NCBI GenBank assembly: GCA_900540185.1
Contig: UQFH01000009.1
Location: forward strand, 11,549-75,548
Length of the DNA: 64,000 nucleotides
DNA from: an uncultured Eubacteriales bacterium
GTDB taxonomy: Bacteria; Bacillota; Clostridia; Tissierellales; Peptoniphilaceae
Direction: 5' to 3'
Within the stretch, counting starts at the first letter, position 1, and every line of letters begins with the position of its first letter. Both the position numbers and the translations under genes were made by a program. Of this stretch, positions 32,295-40,172 are shown in pieces. The notes beneath the pieces are model-generated. The model was not told the DNA's origin and made no database searches. It saw nothing but the letters and a program-made list of their open reading frames with translations.

Positions 32295-35200
32295 ATGAAC
32301 AAAAGATTTGTTAATACCATTATTAGTGTAGTACTTGCATTAGTTATGGTAGTGGCACCTATTTCTGTTTTCGCAGAAGACGGTCTTGAAATCAGCGATG
32401 TGATTCAAGATGTAAATCCGGAAACAGGAATTGTTGCCGAAGAAGAATTGGTCGATGATTTATTTGTCGACGAAGCTCCGGTAAATCCGGAATTTAATCG
32501 CGTAAGAGCTGCAGGAGATGAAAAGTTCTACGGTTTGCGTGTTGACCCGTTAAGAGTTAATACAAACTATGACTTGAAAAAAGCTCCTGAATTTTCTCGC
32601 CAAGGTGCTCCAAGAAAGTACGATTTGAGACAACAAAATCGTGTAACACCTGTTAAAAACCAAGGACCTAACGGTTCATGTTGGGCATTCGCAACATACG
32701 GTTCAGCAGAATCAGCTTTGATGCCACAAGTAAACGACTTCAGTGAAAAGAACTTGAGAAACACTCACGGGTACGACTGGGGTCCGGACCAAGGTGGTAC
32801 ATGGCAAGTTGCATCAGGTTATCTTGCTCGTTGGTCAGGTCCTATCTCTGAAGCTGACGAACCATATTCACCATATGGATTCACTTCTCCAAGAGGACTT
32901 GAAAGAGTTAAGGATATCGACAAGATCATGAATATCCCTGACATCAGAAACGGTTGGGATACAGAAGGTCTTAAAGATGCTATCATGAGATACGGTGCTG
33001 CTTACACAACTATCAACGGAAGCGAATGGTATTTAAACGACAGAACAATGGCAAGTTACAACCCTGGTAATTCAGGATACGCAAACCACGCTGTAACTAT
33101 TGTCGGTTGGGACGACGATTTCAGCCGTAACAACTTCGGTATCACACCTCCGGGAGATGGCGCATGGATTATTAAAAACTCATGGGGTCAAAACTGGAAG
33201 TATATGGGTGGATACTATTATGTTTCTTATTTCGACGGTTTTGCAGGAAGAAGCAATGCTATCTTTAAGATGAAGGAAAAGAAAGCAAACGAATCAATCT
33301 GGTACTACGATGATTTAGGTATGACTTCAAACATCGGTAACGGTCAAACAGGTTATTTCTCAAACGTATTCGGTCCTGTAAGAAACAACACAGATGTATT
33401 TGAAGTTGGTTTCTTTGTTCCGTCAAACGGCGCAAGCTATGAAGTTTATATGACTTCAGGAAACGGTCAAGTAAGTTTCAACAACCGTACACCGGTTGCA
33501 AGCGGTAATATTGAATACGCAGGATATGTAACTGTTCCTATTAGAACATATAATGTTCAAGCAGGACAATATTTCGCTCCAATTGTTAAACTTACAACTC
33601 CGGGATATTCATATCCTATTCCTATTGAAAATCCGATTGCTTACTATTCATCACGTGCAAGAGCAAACAGAAATGAATCATACATTTCTTACAACGGAAG
33701 CAACTGGATGGACGTTACAACACAAAGATACAATGCAAACGTATGTTTGAAAGCTATGACACGTCCTGCAGGATATAATCCGGGACCAAACCCTGAAGTA
33801 AAGAAAGTTGATTCAATCAGCTTCAACGAAAATCCACTTGAAATTGAAGTTGGACAAAGCTATGAATTAAATCCTGTAGTTCTCCCTGAAGATGCAGCAA
33901 ACAAGACTTTATCATACAGTGTAAATCCAAGTTATGTTGCAACAGTTCAAAACGGAGTTATAAAAGGATTGAGAGAAGGTTCTGCAACAGTTACTGCAAC
34001 TGCAACTGACGGTTCATACAAGAGAGCTACATTTACAGTTAATGTAAAAAATAAAGTTGTAAACGTTCCTGTAAAATCAATCGCTCTTTCAGAAACAAAT
34101 GTAACACTTTCAGCAGGTGCTACAAAGACTATCACAGCAACTGTTTATCCACAAAACGCAACTAACAAGTCCATTTCATGGTCAACAACAAATTCAAGAG
34201 TTGCAACTGTTTCAGGCGGAGTTATCCGTGCAAACGGCGAAGGAACATGTGATATTATTGCAAAGGCTTCAAACGGAGTTACAGCAAGAGCACGTGTAAC
34301 TGTAGAAAGCGCAGGAAAGCAAGTAACTTATATTTCTCTTACCCCTAACAACAAGACAATCTCTGTTGGCGACTCATACAGAATCTCTGCAACAATTATG
34401 CCGAGAGATGCAAAGAACCAAACATTGTCATTTGTAAGTGAAAACCCACGTATCGCAACTGTTGACAACAACGGAAACGTTCGCGGTATCAGCGCAGGTA
34501 AGGTTAAGATTACAGCTACAGCTACAGACGGTTCAAATGTTTCACAAGTTGCATATGTAACCGTTACAGGAAACAGCGACAATACAAACCCTATCAATGT
34601 TACAACAACTCTTTCAAGCGATGTTGTAAACAGCGGAAACAGCCAAACAATCACTGTTAATACAAAGGATAAATACAACAGAAACCTCAAATATACAACA
34701 GTTGAAATCGACATTGTAGGACCTAACGGAAACCACATCACAAAATCTGCTTATACAGATTACTACGGAAATGCAAGATTCACTATTTCATCTTATGAAC
34801 TCGGCGTTTCAGGTAAATATACTGTAAATGTTAAAGCAAGCGGTGGAAACTATAATCCTGCAAATGATGTAGCAACATTTGAAGTTAACGACGGTCGTCC
34901 GACATTCGTAACAACTGTTACACCTGCTCAAAATTCAATTTACAGCAACGGTTCAATCGCACTTAACATTCAAACAAGCTATGGACAATATGCTATCAGC
35001 TATGCTGACATCGACATCGAAATCACAACAGCTGACGGTACAGTTCACAGAAACACAGGACGTACAGACTATTATGGTAGAGCAACCTACACATACAAAC
35101 CTGAAAACGGTCCTGCAGGAACTTACAAAGTTAAGATCACATCTTCAAAATCAAGTTACCAAAATTCAATCGGTGAAGCAACATTTGAAGTTGTAAAATA

Positions 35201-37982
35201 TGTAAATCCTAAACACTTGACAATTGAATTCACACAAGATAAAGACGAATACCAAATCGGTGAAAAAGCTACTATCGGACTTCAATTGAACTATCAAGAC
35301 GGAAAACCTGTAAGAACAAACGCTATGAAGATTGTTGTTACAGACCCGCAAGGAAAAGAATACAAACTTACAAAATACAGCAACTGGTATGGTAAGGCTG
35401 AAATCTATGTTACTTCAGACACAACTATGGGTGAAGGCGAATACACAGTTAATGTTGTTGCAGACAGATGGGGATATGACGGAGTTAACGAAACATACAA
35501 GTTCTACATCGGACAAAAACCTGTAGATCCTGTTGATCCGGTTGATCCGGTTGACCCTGTTGACCCGGTAGATCCTGTTGAACCTGATGAACCGGAAGAA
35601 ACCATCTACAAGATGATTGAAACCGACGAAGGCCAAAAGATGATCGAAGAAAACAAAAACAACGAAGAATTTGTACTTCTAGACGTAAGAACAAAGGCTG
35701 AATACAACGAATCACACATCGACGGATGTATTCACCACGACTATTACGCAAAAGACCACGAAGATTTCTTAAAAACATTAGACAAAAACAAAACTTATTT
35801 GCTATACTGCAGAACACAAGTTCGTTCAGGCGGTACAGCAGAAATGATGAAAGCCCTCGGCTTCAAGAAAATCTACTGGATGAACGGCGGAATGACCAAA
35901 TGGTTAAGAGAAAACCGCCCATCAGTATTCCCTGAATATGAAAAAGCACTCGATATCAATATCGGAGCTGACAAAACAGCATATGTAAAGGGTTCAACAG
36001 TAACTGTAAACGCTAAAGTTACAGACCTTGAAGGAAACTATATTAGAAAATCATCTATCGCTCTAAGTCTTAAAAACCAAGACGGAAGAGTTCTTGAAAC
36101 AAAGACAGTAACAACAGGAAATACAGGAGAAGTTAGCCAAGTATTCACAGCTCCACAAGAAAACGGAAAATACAGTGTATTTGCAGAAGCAAGCTACAAC
36201 AACTTCGAAAAGATTACAGGTATTGCAAGTTTTGAAGTTGCAGACAAAGAAGTAGCATTCAAATCATATGCTGCACGTAAGGCTGAAGGTCAATTCAGAC
36301 ACTTAAAACCTACAGATTTCGAATATGAATCACTCGAAAAATACTACGGCAAAAACATTCTTCAATACACTGTTAAGGACGCTACTTTAGGCGACCACAA
36401 AATCGCTGATCTCATCGACCCGTCAAAGAAAACAGTTCTCGTATTCGGTTATCCTGGATGCGGAGCATGTGTTGACATGTGGGAAAAGATGGCTCCACTT
36501 CCTCACGATAAATACAATTTCTTAGAAATCGTAACATCAGTTGAAGAAGACGTAAAATCAACAGTTGACTTTGTAGACAGAGTTCTTAAAGACTTAAATA
36601 TCGAAAACTTCAGAGACCACATCTACTATGACGCTGACCAAAAGATTTGGGCATCACGTCTAGGATTCCTCACAACACCTAACACAGTTATTCTTGACGA
36701 AAATGGAAGACTTTTAAATATTGCAGGTCCGCTCGACAAAGACGGTCTATACAATATTCTAAAGACAACTGTTGACTTGGATGTTGAAGGCGAAGATGAA
36801 ACTCCAGGCGAAGTTTACAACTCAACACTCTCACTCTCAGTTGACAAAACTGAAATCAAAGCAAATGAAACAGTAAGAATGACTGCAATGTTAAGAGATG
36901 CATCAAACAATCTTGTAAGAAACACAAATTTAAGATACACTCTTAAATATCCTAACAACCAAGTTCAAACAGGAACTTATGACAGAAACACAGGATATCA
37001 AGGTCAAACAAACTTATACTTCACACCGGACAAAGATTCACCGGTAGGAACTTATGAAGTTTCAATCGAAGCACTCGACGGAAACTATGTCGCTAAGAAA
37101 GAAACTGTAACTTTCGAAGTTGTAAAAGAAGAAGAAAACAACAATGCAAATCTTACACTCACATGCGGCGGAGACACATTCAAACCGGGTGCAGTAATCA
37201 GAATGACATTGTTTGTAAAAGACCAAAACGGAAGTGCAATGACAAACCAACCGGTTAAATTCACATTCACATATCCTGACGGAAAATCTTACAACTATGA
37301 CAGAACTACAGACTACTACGGAAGATCAGTTCTAACATTCACAACAAACCAATCAATTCCACAAGGAACATACACCATTGAAGCTGAACTCGCAAACGAT
37401 TCAAGCGCAAGAGCTGCAAGCAAATTCACTATCACAACAGGAAGCAATCCTGACCCTTATGAACCGTCATCCGGCGAATTAAGCTATGACGAAAGAGCAA
37501 GAAAAGGTGAATTCAACCACTTGAACAGCGGCGACTTGGGACCAAAGCTAAAAGCTATCTACGGAAGAAATGTTAAGAACTACACATTGACAAATATGAG
37601 CGGTCAAAGCGTTACAATCGCTTCACTTATCGACGGCAAACGCCCTACAGTCATCGCAATGGGATATCCTGAATGCGGCGGCTGCCAAGGCAGCTGGAGA
37701 AGCCTTGTAAACATTGACAAATCAAGATTCACAATGGTTGAAGCAATGACTTCAGGCAACGCTTACTCAATCAGAAACATCTTGAACAGACTTGGTTTAA
37801 GCCAAATGGAACCATACTTCCACTACAACGCAAGAGGATTATTCAACATCGTAAATTCAAACTACGTACCATGCTTGATGTACCTCGACAAAGACGGCAA
37901 CGTAACAAACCTCAGCTACTTTGAATCAAACAACCAAGTGCTAAATATTGTCAATACAATCGGAGATACAATCTCTAAATAA
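32295..37982 (+). CDS. Secreted C1 protease-Ig-rhodanese-thioredoxin fusion protein
   Basis: 1895 residues. Signal peptide (1-27); C1A peptidase with C129 (NGSCWAFA), H265 (ANHAVTIVGWDD), N295 (KNSWG); lectin-like domain to about 495; three BIG2-like repeats (503-758); three beta-sandwich repeats with the T-D-Y-Y-G-R/N-A motif (768-1073); a PVD spacer (1076-1095); a rhodanese domain (1103-1210) with nucleophile C1172 in YCRTQVRSGG; another sandwich repeat; thioredoxin-like domain 1 (1325-1495) with C1389-G-A-C1392 and TTPNT; two more sandwich repeats; thioredoxin-like domain 2 (1728-1895) with C1794-G-G-C1797. All key residues are kept. The two thioredoxin modules are tandem paralogues. Secreted, possibly surface-bound; joint proteolysis, disulfide and sulfur chemistry is inferred. 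GAAAGGAG site; strong terminator. Confidence 0.92.
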   Translation: MNKRFVNTIISVVLALVMVVAPISVFAEDGLEISDVIQDVNPETGIVAEEELVDDLFVDEAPVNPEFNRVRAAGDEKFYGLRVDPLRVNTNYDLKKAPEFSRQGAPRKYDLRQQNRVTPVKNQGPNGSCWAFATYGSAESALMPQVNDFSEKNLRNTHGYDWGPDQGGTWQVASGYLARWSGPISEADEPYSPYGFTSPRGLERVKDIDKIMNIPDIRNGWDTEGLKDAIMRYGAAYTTINGSEWYLNDRTMASYNPGNSGYANHAVTIVGWDDDFSRNNFGITPPGDGAWIIKNSWGQNWKYMGGYYYVSYFDGFAGRSNAIFKMKEKKANESIWYYDDLGMTSNIGNGQTGYFSNVFGPVRNNTDVFEVGFFVPSNGASYEVYMTSGNGQVSFNNRTPVASGNIEYAGYVTVPIRTYNVQAGQYFAPIVKLTTPGYSYPIPIENPIAYYSSRARANRNESYISYNGSNWMDVTTQRYNANVCLKAMTRPAGYNPGPNPEVKKVDSISFNENPLEIEVGQSYELNPVVLPEDAANKTLSYSVNPSYVATVQNGVIKGLREGSATVTATATDGSYKRATFTVNVKNKVVNVPVKSIALSETNVTLSAGATKTITATVYPQNATNKSISWSTTNSRVATVSGGVIRANGEGTCDIIAKASNGVTARARVTVESAGKQVTYISLTPNNKTISVGDSYRISATIMPRDAKNQTLSFVSENPRIATVDNNGNVRGISAGKVKITATATDGSNVSQVAYVTVTGNSDNTNPINVTTTLSSDVVNSGNSQTITVNTKDKYNRNLKYTTVEIDIVGPNGNHITKSAYTDYYGNARFTISSYELGVSGKYTVNVKASGGNYNPANDVATFEVNDGRPTFVTTVTPAQNSIYSNGSIALNIQTSYGQYAISYADIDIEITTADGTVHRNTGRTDYYGRATYTYKPENGPAGTYKVKITSSKSSYQNSIGEATFEVVKYVNPKHLTIEFTQDKDEYQIGEKATIGLQLNYQDGKPVRTNAMKIVVTDPQGKEYKLTKYSNWYGKAEIYVTSDTTMGEGEYTVNVVADRWGYDGVNETYKFYIGQKPVDPVDPVDPVDPVDPVDPVEPDEPEETIYKMIETDEGQKMIEENKNNEEFVLLDVRTKAEYNESHIDGCIHHDYYAKDHEDFLKTLDKNKTYLLYCRTQVRSGGTAEMMKALGFKKIYWMNGGMTKWLRENRPSVFPEYEKALDINIGADKTAYVKGSTVTVNAKVTDLEGNYIRKSSIALSLKNQDGRVLETKTVTTGNTGEVSQVFTAPQENGKYSVFAEASYNNFEKITGIASFEVADKEVAFKSYAARKAEGQFRHLKPTDFEYESLEKYYGKNILQYTVKDATLGDHKIADLIDPSKKTVLVFGYPGCGACVDMWEKMAPLPHDKYNFLEIVTSVEEDVKSTVDFVDRVLKDLNIENFRDHIYYDADQKIWASRLGFLTTPNTVILDENGRLLNIAGPLDKDGLYNILKTTVDLDVEGEDETPGEVYNSTLSLSVDKTEIKANETVRMTAMLRDASNNLVRNTNLRYTLKYPNNQVQTGTYDRNTGYQGQTNLYFTPDKDSPVGTYEVSIEALDGNYVAKKETVTFEVVKEEENNNANLTLTCGGDTFKPGAVIRMTLFVKDQNGSAMTNQPVKFTFTYPDGKSYNYDRTTDYYGRSVLTFTTNQSIPQGTYTIEAELANDSSARAASKFTITTGSNPDPYEPSSGELSYDERARKGEFNHLNSGDLGPKLKAIYGRNVKNYTLTNMSGQSVTIASLIDGKRPTVIAMGYPECGGCQGSWRSLVNIDKSRFTMVEAMTSGNAYSIRNILNRLGLSQMEPYFHYNARGLFNIVNSNYVPCLMYLDKDGNVTNLSYFESNNQVLNIVNTIGDTISK

Positions 37983-37987
37983 CAATA

Positions 37988-38027
37988 ACTAAAAGACTGC
38001 TATAATTTTGTAGCAGTCTTTTTAGTT
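37988..38027 (+). terminator. Rho-independent terminator
   Basis: AAAGACTGCTA / TAGCAGTCTTT with loop TAATTTTG, followed by TTAGTTT, after the fusion protease gene. Confidence 0.92.
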
Positions 38028-38035
38028 TGCGCGCT

Positions 38036-38149
38036 AATTTGCGATAAACGGTTGATTCCGTATTTTCGTCGTTGCGACATATTTTCCAATATGCCTCACT
38101 CCAAAAATACTCCATACAACCGTTTCTCATCAAATTATCATCGCAAATT
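38036..38149. repeat. Imperfect palindromic element C
   Basis: Left arm AATTTGCGATAAACGGTTG (38036-38054); right end CAACCGTTT (38117-38125) and ATCGCAAATT (38140-38149) with a 14-nt insert. Inside, GTATTTT pairs with the AAAATAC block and the tip CATATT (38078-38083) pairs with AATATG (38088-38093). The minus strand reads GGAGTGAGGC beside the tip, as in element A. Confidence 0.7.
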
Positions 38150-38198
38150 ATGAGACAATTTAAGATTATTAAATTATAGAAGCTTTAAAAAAATTATT

Positions 38199-38220
38199 AT
38201 TTCGATAAAGTTATCGAAAT
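38199..38220. repeat. Perfect 10-bp inverted repeat
   Basis: ATTTCGATAA-AG-TTATCGAAAT. Lies just before a TATAAT-like hexamer at 38222-38227. No gene attached. Confidence 0.6.
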
Positions 38221-38246
38221 GTATAATGTAGTAATCGCAGAACGTA

Positions 38247-38293
38247 GCGGGATGGCATACGTTGTGACGTAAGGAACAACGATGTCCTCCCGC
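38247..38293. repeat. Element D tip hairpin
   Basis: GCGGGATGGCATACGTTGT (38247-38265) pairs, with three differences, with ACAACGATGTCCTCCCGC (38276-38293) around a 10-nt loop. No T run on either strand, so it is not a terminator. The minus strand reads TTTAGGAGCGAGAC just beyond it, as in element A. Confidence 0.7.
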
Positions 38294-38399
38294 CAAAAAA
38301 AGTCTCGCTCCTAAAATATTTCATCTAACCGTTTCTCATCGAAAAGTCCTCGCAAATTGGGAAGTCAACTTGAGGTTATTAATTATAGAAACTTGAAAA

Positions 38400-38768
38400 C
38401 ACAGTCGTGCCGGCGATCAGGTTTTCCGACGCACGAAAAAGAAAACTTTTATTTCGTCCGAATAAGAGATAAAAATATGTATCGCCGCCAAAAATGTGCG
38501 CAATAAAAATTTATTTTTGCAGCATCTAATAATGATTTCATCAAAAATTTGAATAGACAAAAATTAAAGCCTAACACTTTGTATAAACGATTTAATTTAA
38601 AATGCGTTTAATTATACTCGATTGAAATATAAAAGCCGTCATTGGGCGATAACGGCTAAAATTTTAGGATAGTTTTTCGATTTTGATATTTATGTGCGAA
38701 CTAAGTTTTTATCTAAAAACATTAGAAAAATTTCCAACAAAAAAGAGCCATGAATTTCATCAGCTCTC
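38400..38768. other. Gene-free stretch before the ogt gene
   Basis: AT-rich with no credible ORF. It holds a CGTGC/GCACG hairpin near 38405-38436 and AGCCGT/ACGGCT (about 38632-38658), which has an A run before it and could terminate minus-strand transcripts of the ogt operon. Otherwise nothing recognised. Confidence 0.5.
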
Positions 38769-39290
38769 TCAATCTTCAAAAAATTTCACCATATTCGCTC
38801 CTTCAAGCGCGAGGAGCGATATTTTTTTATCCATTCCATATCTATATCCCGTCAATTTACCGTTTTTCCCGACAACTCGGTGGCACGGTATTATAATTGC
38901 AATCGGATTTTTCCCTATGGCTCCGCCAATCGCCTGTGCGGACATTCGGGAAACATTTTTGATTTCCGCGATTTTTCCTGCAATTTCTCCGTAGGTCGTC
39001 GTTTTTCCGTACGGAATCTCAAGAAGCAATTTCCAAACGAGCTTTTGAAATTCCGTTCCCGTCGGATTTATAGCAGGAATGTACCCCGGATTTTTTCCCG
39101 AAAAATATATGTCGAGCCATCTCTTCGCCTCTTTTATCCCGCTCGTTTCTTTATATTTCTTGTCGCTCAGCACTTCAGCTTCCGACTCTCCCTTAAATCG
39201 AAGACCCGTAATCTCCGTTTCGTCCGATGTAATTATGATGGCTCCAATCGGCGACTTGTATTCAAAAATATATTCCATAGATTCATCCAA
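38769..39290 (-). CDS. ogt: Methylated-DNA-protein-cysteine methyltransferase
   Basis: 173 residues. Removes O6-alkyl groups from guanine by irreversible transfer to its Cys. The acceptor motif is intact (IIIPCHRVVG, Cys about 139), with the helix-turn-helix recognition stretch PYGKTTTYGEIA, the RMSAQAIGGAIGKNP region and the closing GYRYGMDKK. N-terminal RNase H-like lobe. It lies 21 bases downstream of the alkA-like gene on the same strand, making an alkylation-repair operon. No Ada-type regulator domain. Confidence 0.95.
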   Translation of the reverse strand: MDESMEYIFEYKSPIGAIIITSDETEITGLRFKGESEAEVLSDKKYKETSGIKEAKRWLDIYFSGKNPGYIPAINPTGTEFQKLVWKLLLEIPYGKTTTYGEIAGKIAEIKNVSRMSAQAIGGAIGKNPIAIIIPCHRVVGKNGKLTGYRYGMDKKISLLALEGANMVKFFED

Positions 39291-39311
39291 TTTTCAAACC
39301 CCTTCCGGAAG

Positions 39312-39962
39312 TTATCCTTTATTTTTCGGCGCATAATCTCTCATTTCGGGAATCGCGCCTCCCGAGACCGCCCAAAGATAAAGACTTGCGACGCTGCAAT
39401 AAGGGCTATATCTCTTCTGATATTTCTCAAAAAGTTTTCTGTCAATTTTTAGGTGGTGATACACCATCCTAAGCCCCCTTTGTATGCCGAGGTCATCGAA
39501 GCTAAGTACATTCGGTCTCTCGAGTGAAAAGAGCAGTATCATTTCCGCAGTCCAAACGCCGACGCCTTTTAAACTCGTCAAATATTTTATAAGCTCGTCG
39601 TCATCCATCTTCTCAGCCGCTTCTATGTCAAATTCCCCCGTGTGAACTTTTCTCGCAAAATCTCTTATATATTCAACTTTTCTTAATGAAATTCCAAAAG
39701 AGCGAATCTCATCCGCCCCGGCGTTTAAAATCGTCTCCGGCGTGACACACCCGAGACAATTTTTCATCCTTTCCCAAATTGTCGCCTGCGCTTTTGTTGA
39801 AATTTGTTGGCCGACAATGTGGTGAACGAGTGCGGAAAAAAGCTCCGGCTCCGTCTCTCTTTCGATAAAGCCGACTTTTTCAATAACTTCCGCAAGTTTC
39901 TTGTCCTTATTTTTTAAATATGAAATCTCTTTTTCACCGTATTTAAAATACACTGTCCTCAC
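39312..39962 (-). CDS. DNA-3-methyladenine glycosylase (AlkA-like, HhH-GPD)
   Basis: 216 residues. Excises alkylated purines. HhH-GPD features: HHIVGQQISTKAQATIWERM, hairpin-helix-hairpin LTSLKGVGVWTAEMIL, and the catalytic Asp in VLSFDDLGIQRGLRM. No FeS Cys cluster at the C-terminus, which separates it from EndoIII and MutY. It lacks the N-terminal AlkA domain, so it is the short (Mag-like) form. Co-transcribed with ogt. Confidence 0.92.
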   Translation of the reverse strand: MRTVYFKYGEKEISYLKNKDKKLAEVIEKVGFIERETEPELFSALVHHIVGQQISTKAQATIWERMKNCLGCVTPETILNAGADEIRSFGISLRKVEYIRDFARKVHTGEFDIEAAEKMDDDELIKYLTSLKGVGVWTAEMILLFSLERPNVLSFDDLGIQRGLRMVYHHLKIDRKLFEKYQKRYSPYCSVASLYLWAVSGGAIPEMRDYAPKNKG

Positions 39963-40130
39963 CTCAAGAAAATTAATTTATCTTTATTATATTATATATT
40001 TCTAAAGTTCGAATTTCAAACAAGTCTCAATGCATAGATTTTAGCAAAAATCCAGATTAACCAAAATATTTCATCCAATCCTTTTCTCACAGGACCACGC
40101 AATAATCATAAACTTCTAAAAAAATGCAAA

Positions 40131-40160
40131 AAAATACTCCCGAAAAATCGGGAGCATTTT
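40131..40160 (-). terminator. Terminator of the SLH protein gene
   Basis: On the minus strand GCTCCCGA-TTTT-TCGGGAGT then ATTTTTTT. Directly after the SLH gene. Confidence 0.9.
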
Positions 40161-40172
40161 ATACAAATTCAA

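Larger units (their letters stand above)
38118..38395. repeat. Direct imperfect repeat pair of about 67 bp
   Basis: 38118-38184 and 38327-38395 share AACCGTTTCTCATC, then TC(A/C)TCGCAAATT and TTATTAA(A)TTATAGAA in the same order. A partial third copy (AAATATTTCATC then TTTTCTCA) lies at about 40066-40092. These are the right-hand ends of elements C and D. Confidence 0.6.

Noticed and set aside
34145..34153. TTATCCACA, a perfect DnaA-box match
   Set aside because: Single copy inside the fusion-protease coding sequence, no cluster and no AT-rich unwinding element; chance match.
35520..35590. Short tandem repeat as a CRISPR-like array
   Set aside because: It is the in-frame PVD spacer of the fusion protease; units are 9 bp and there are no spacers.
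35415..35817. Antisense ORFs opposite the PVD repeat
   Set aside because: Low-complexity translation (repeated NRINRI/QQDQPG) caused by the repeated codons of the real gene.
38683..38994. 103-codon plus-strand ORF before and over ogt
   Set aside because: Mostly antisense to ogt, no ribosome site, begins in repeat-rich intergenic DNA.
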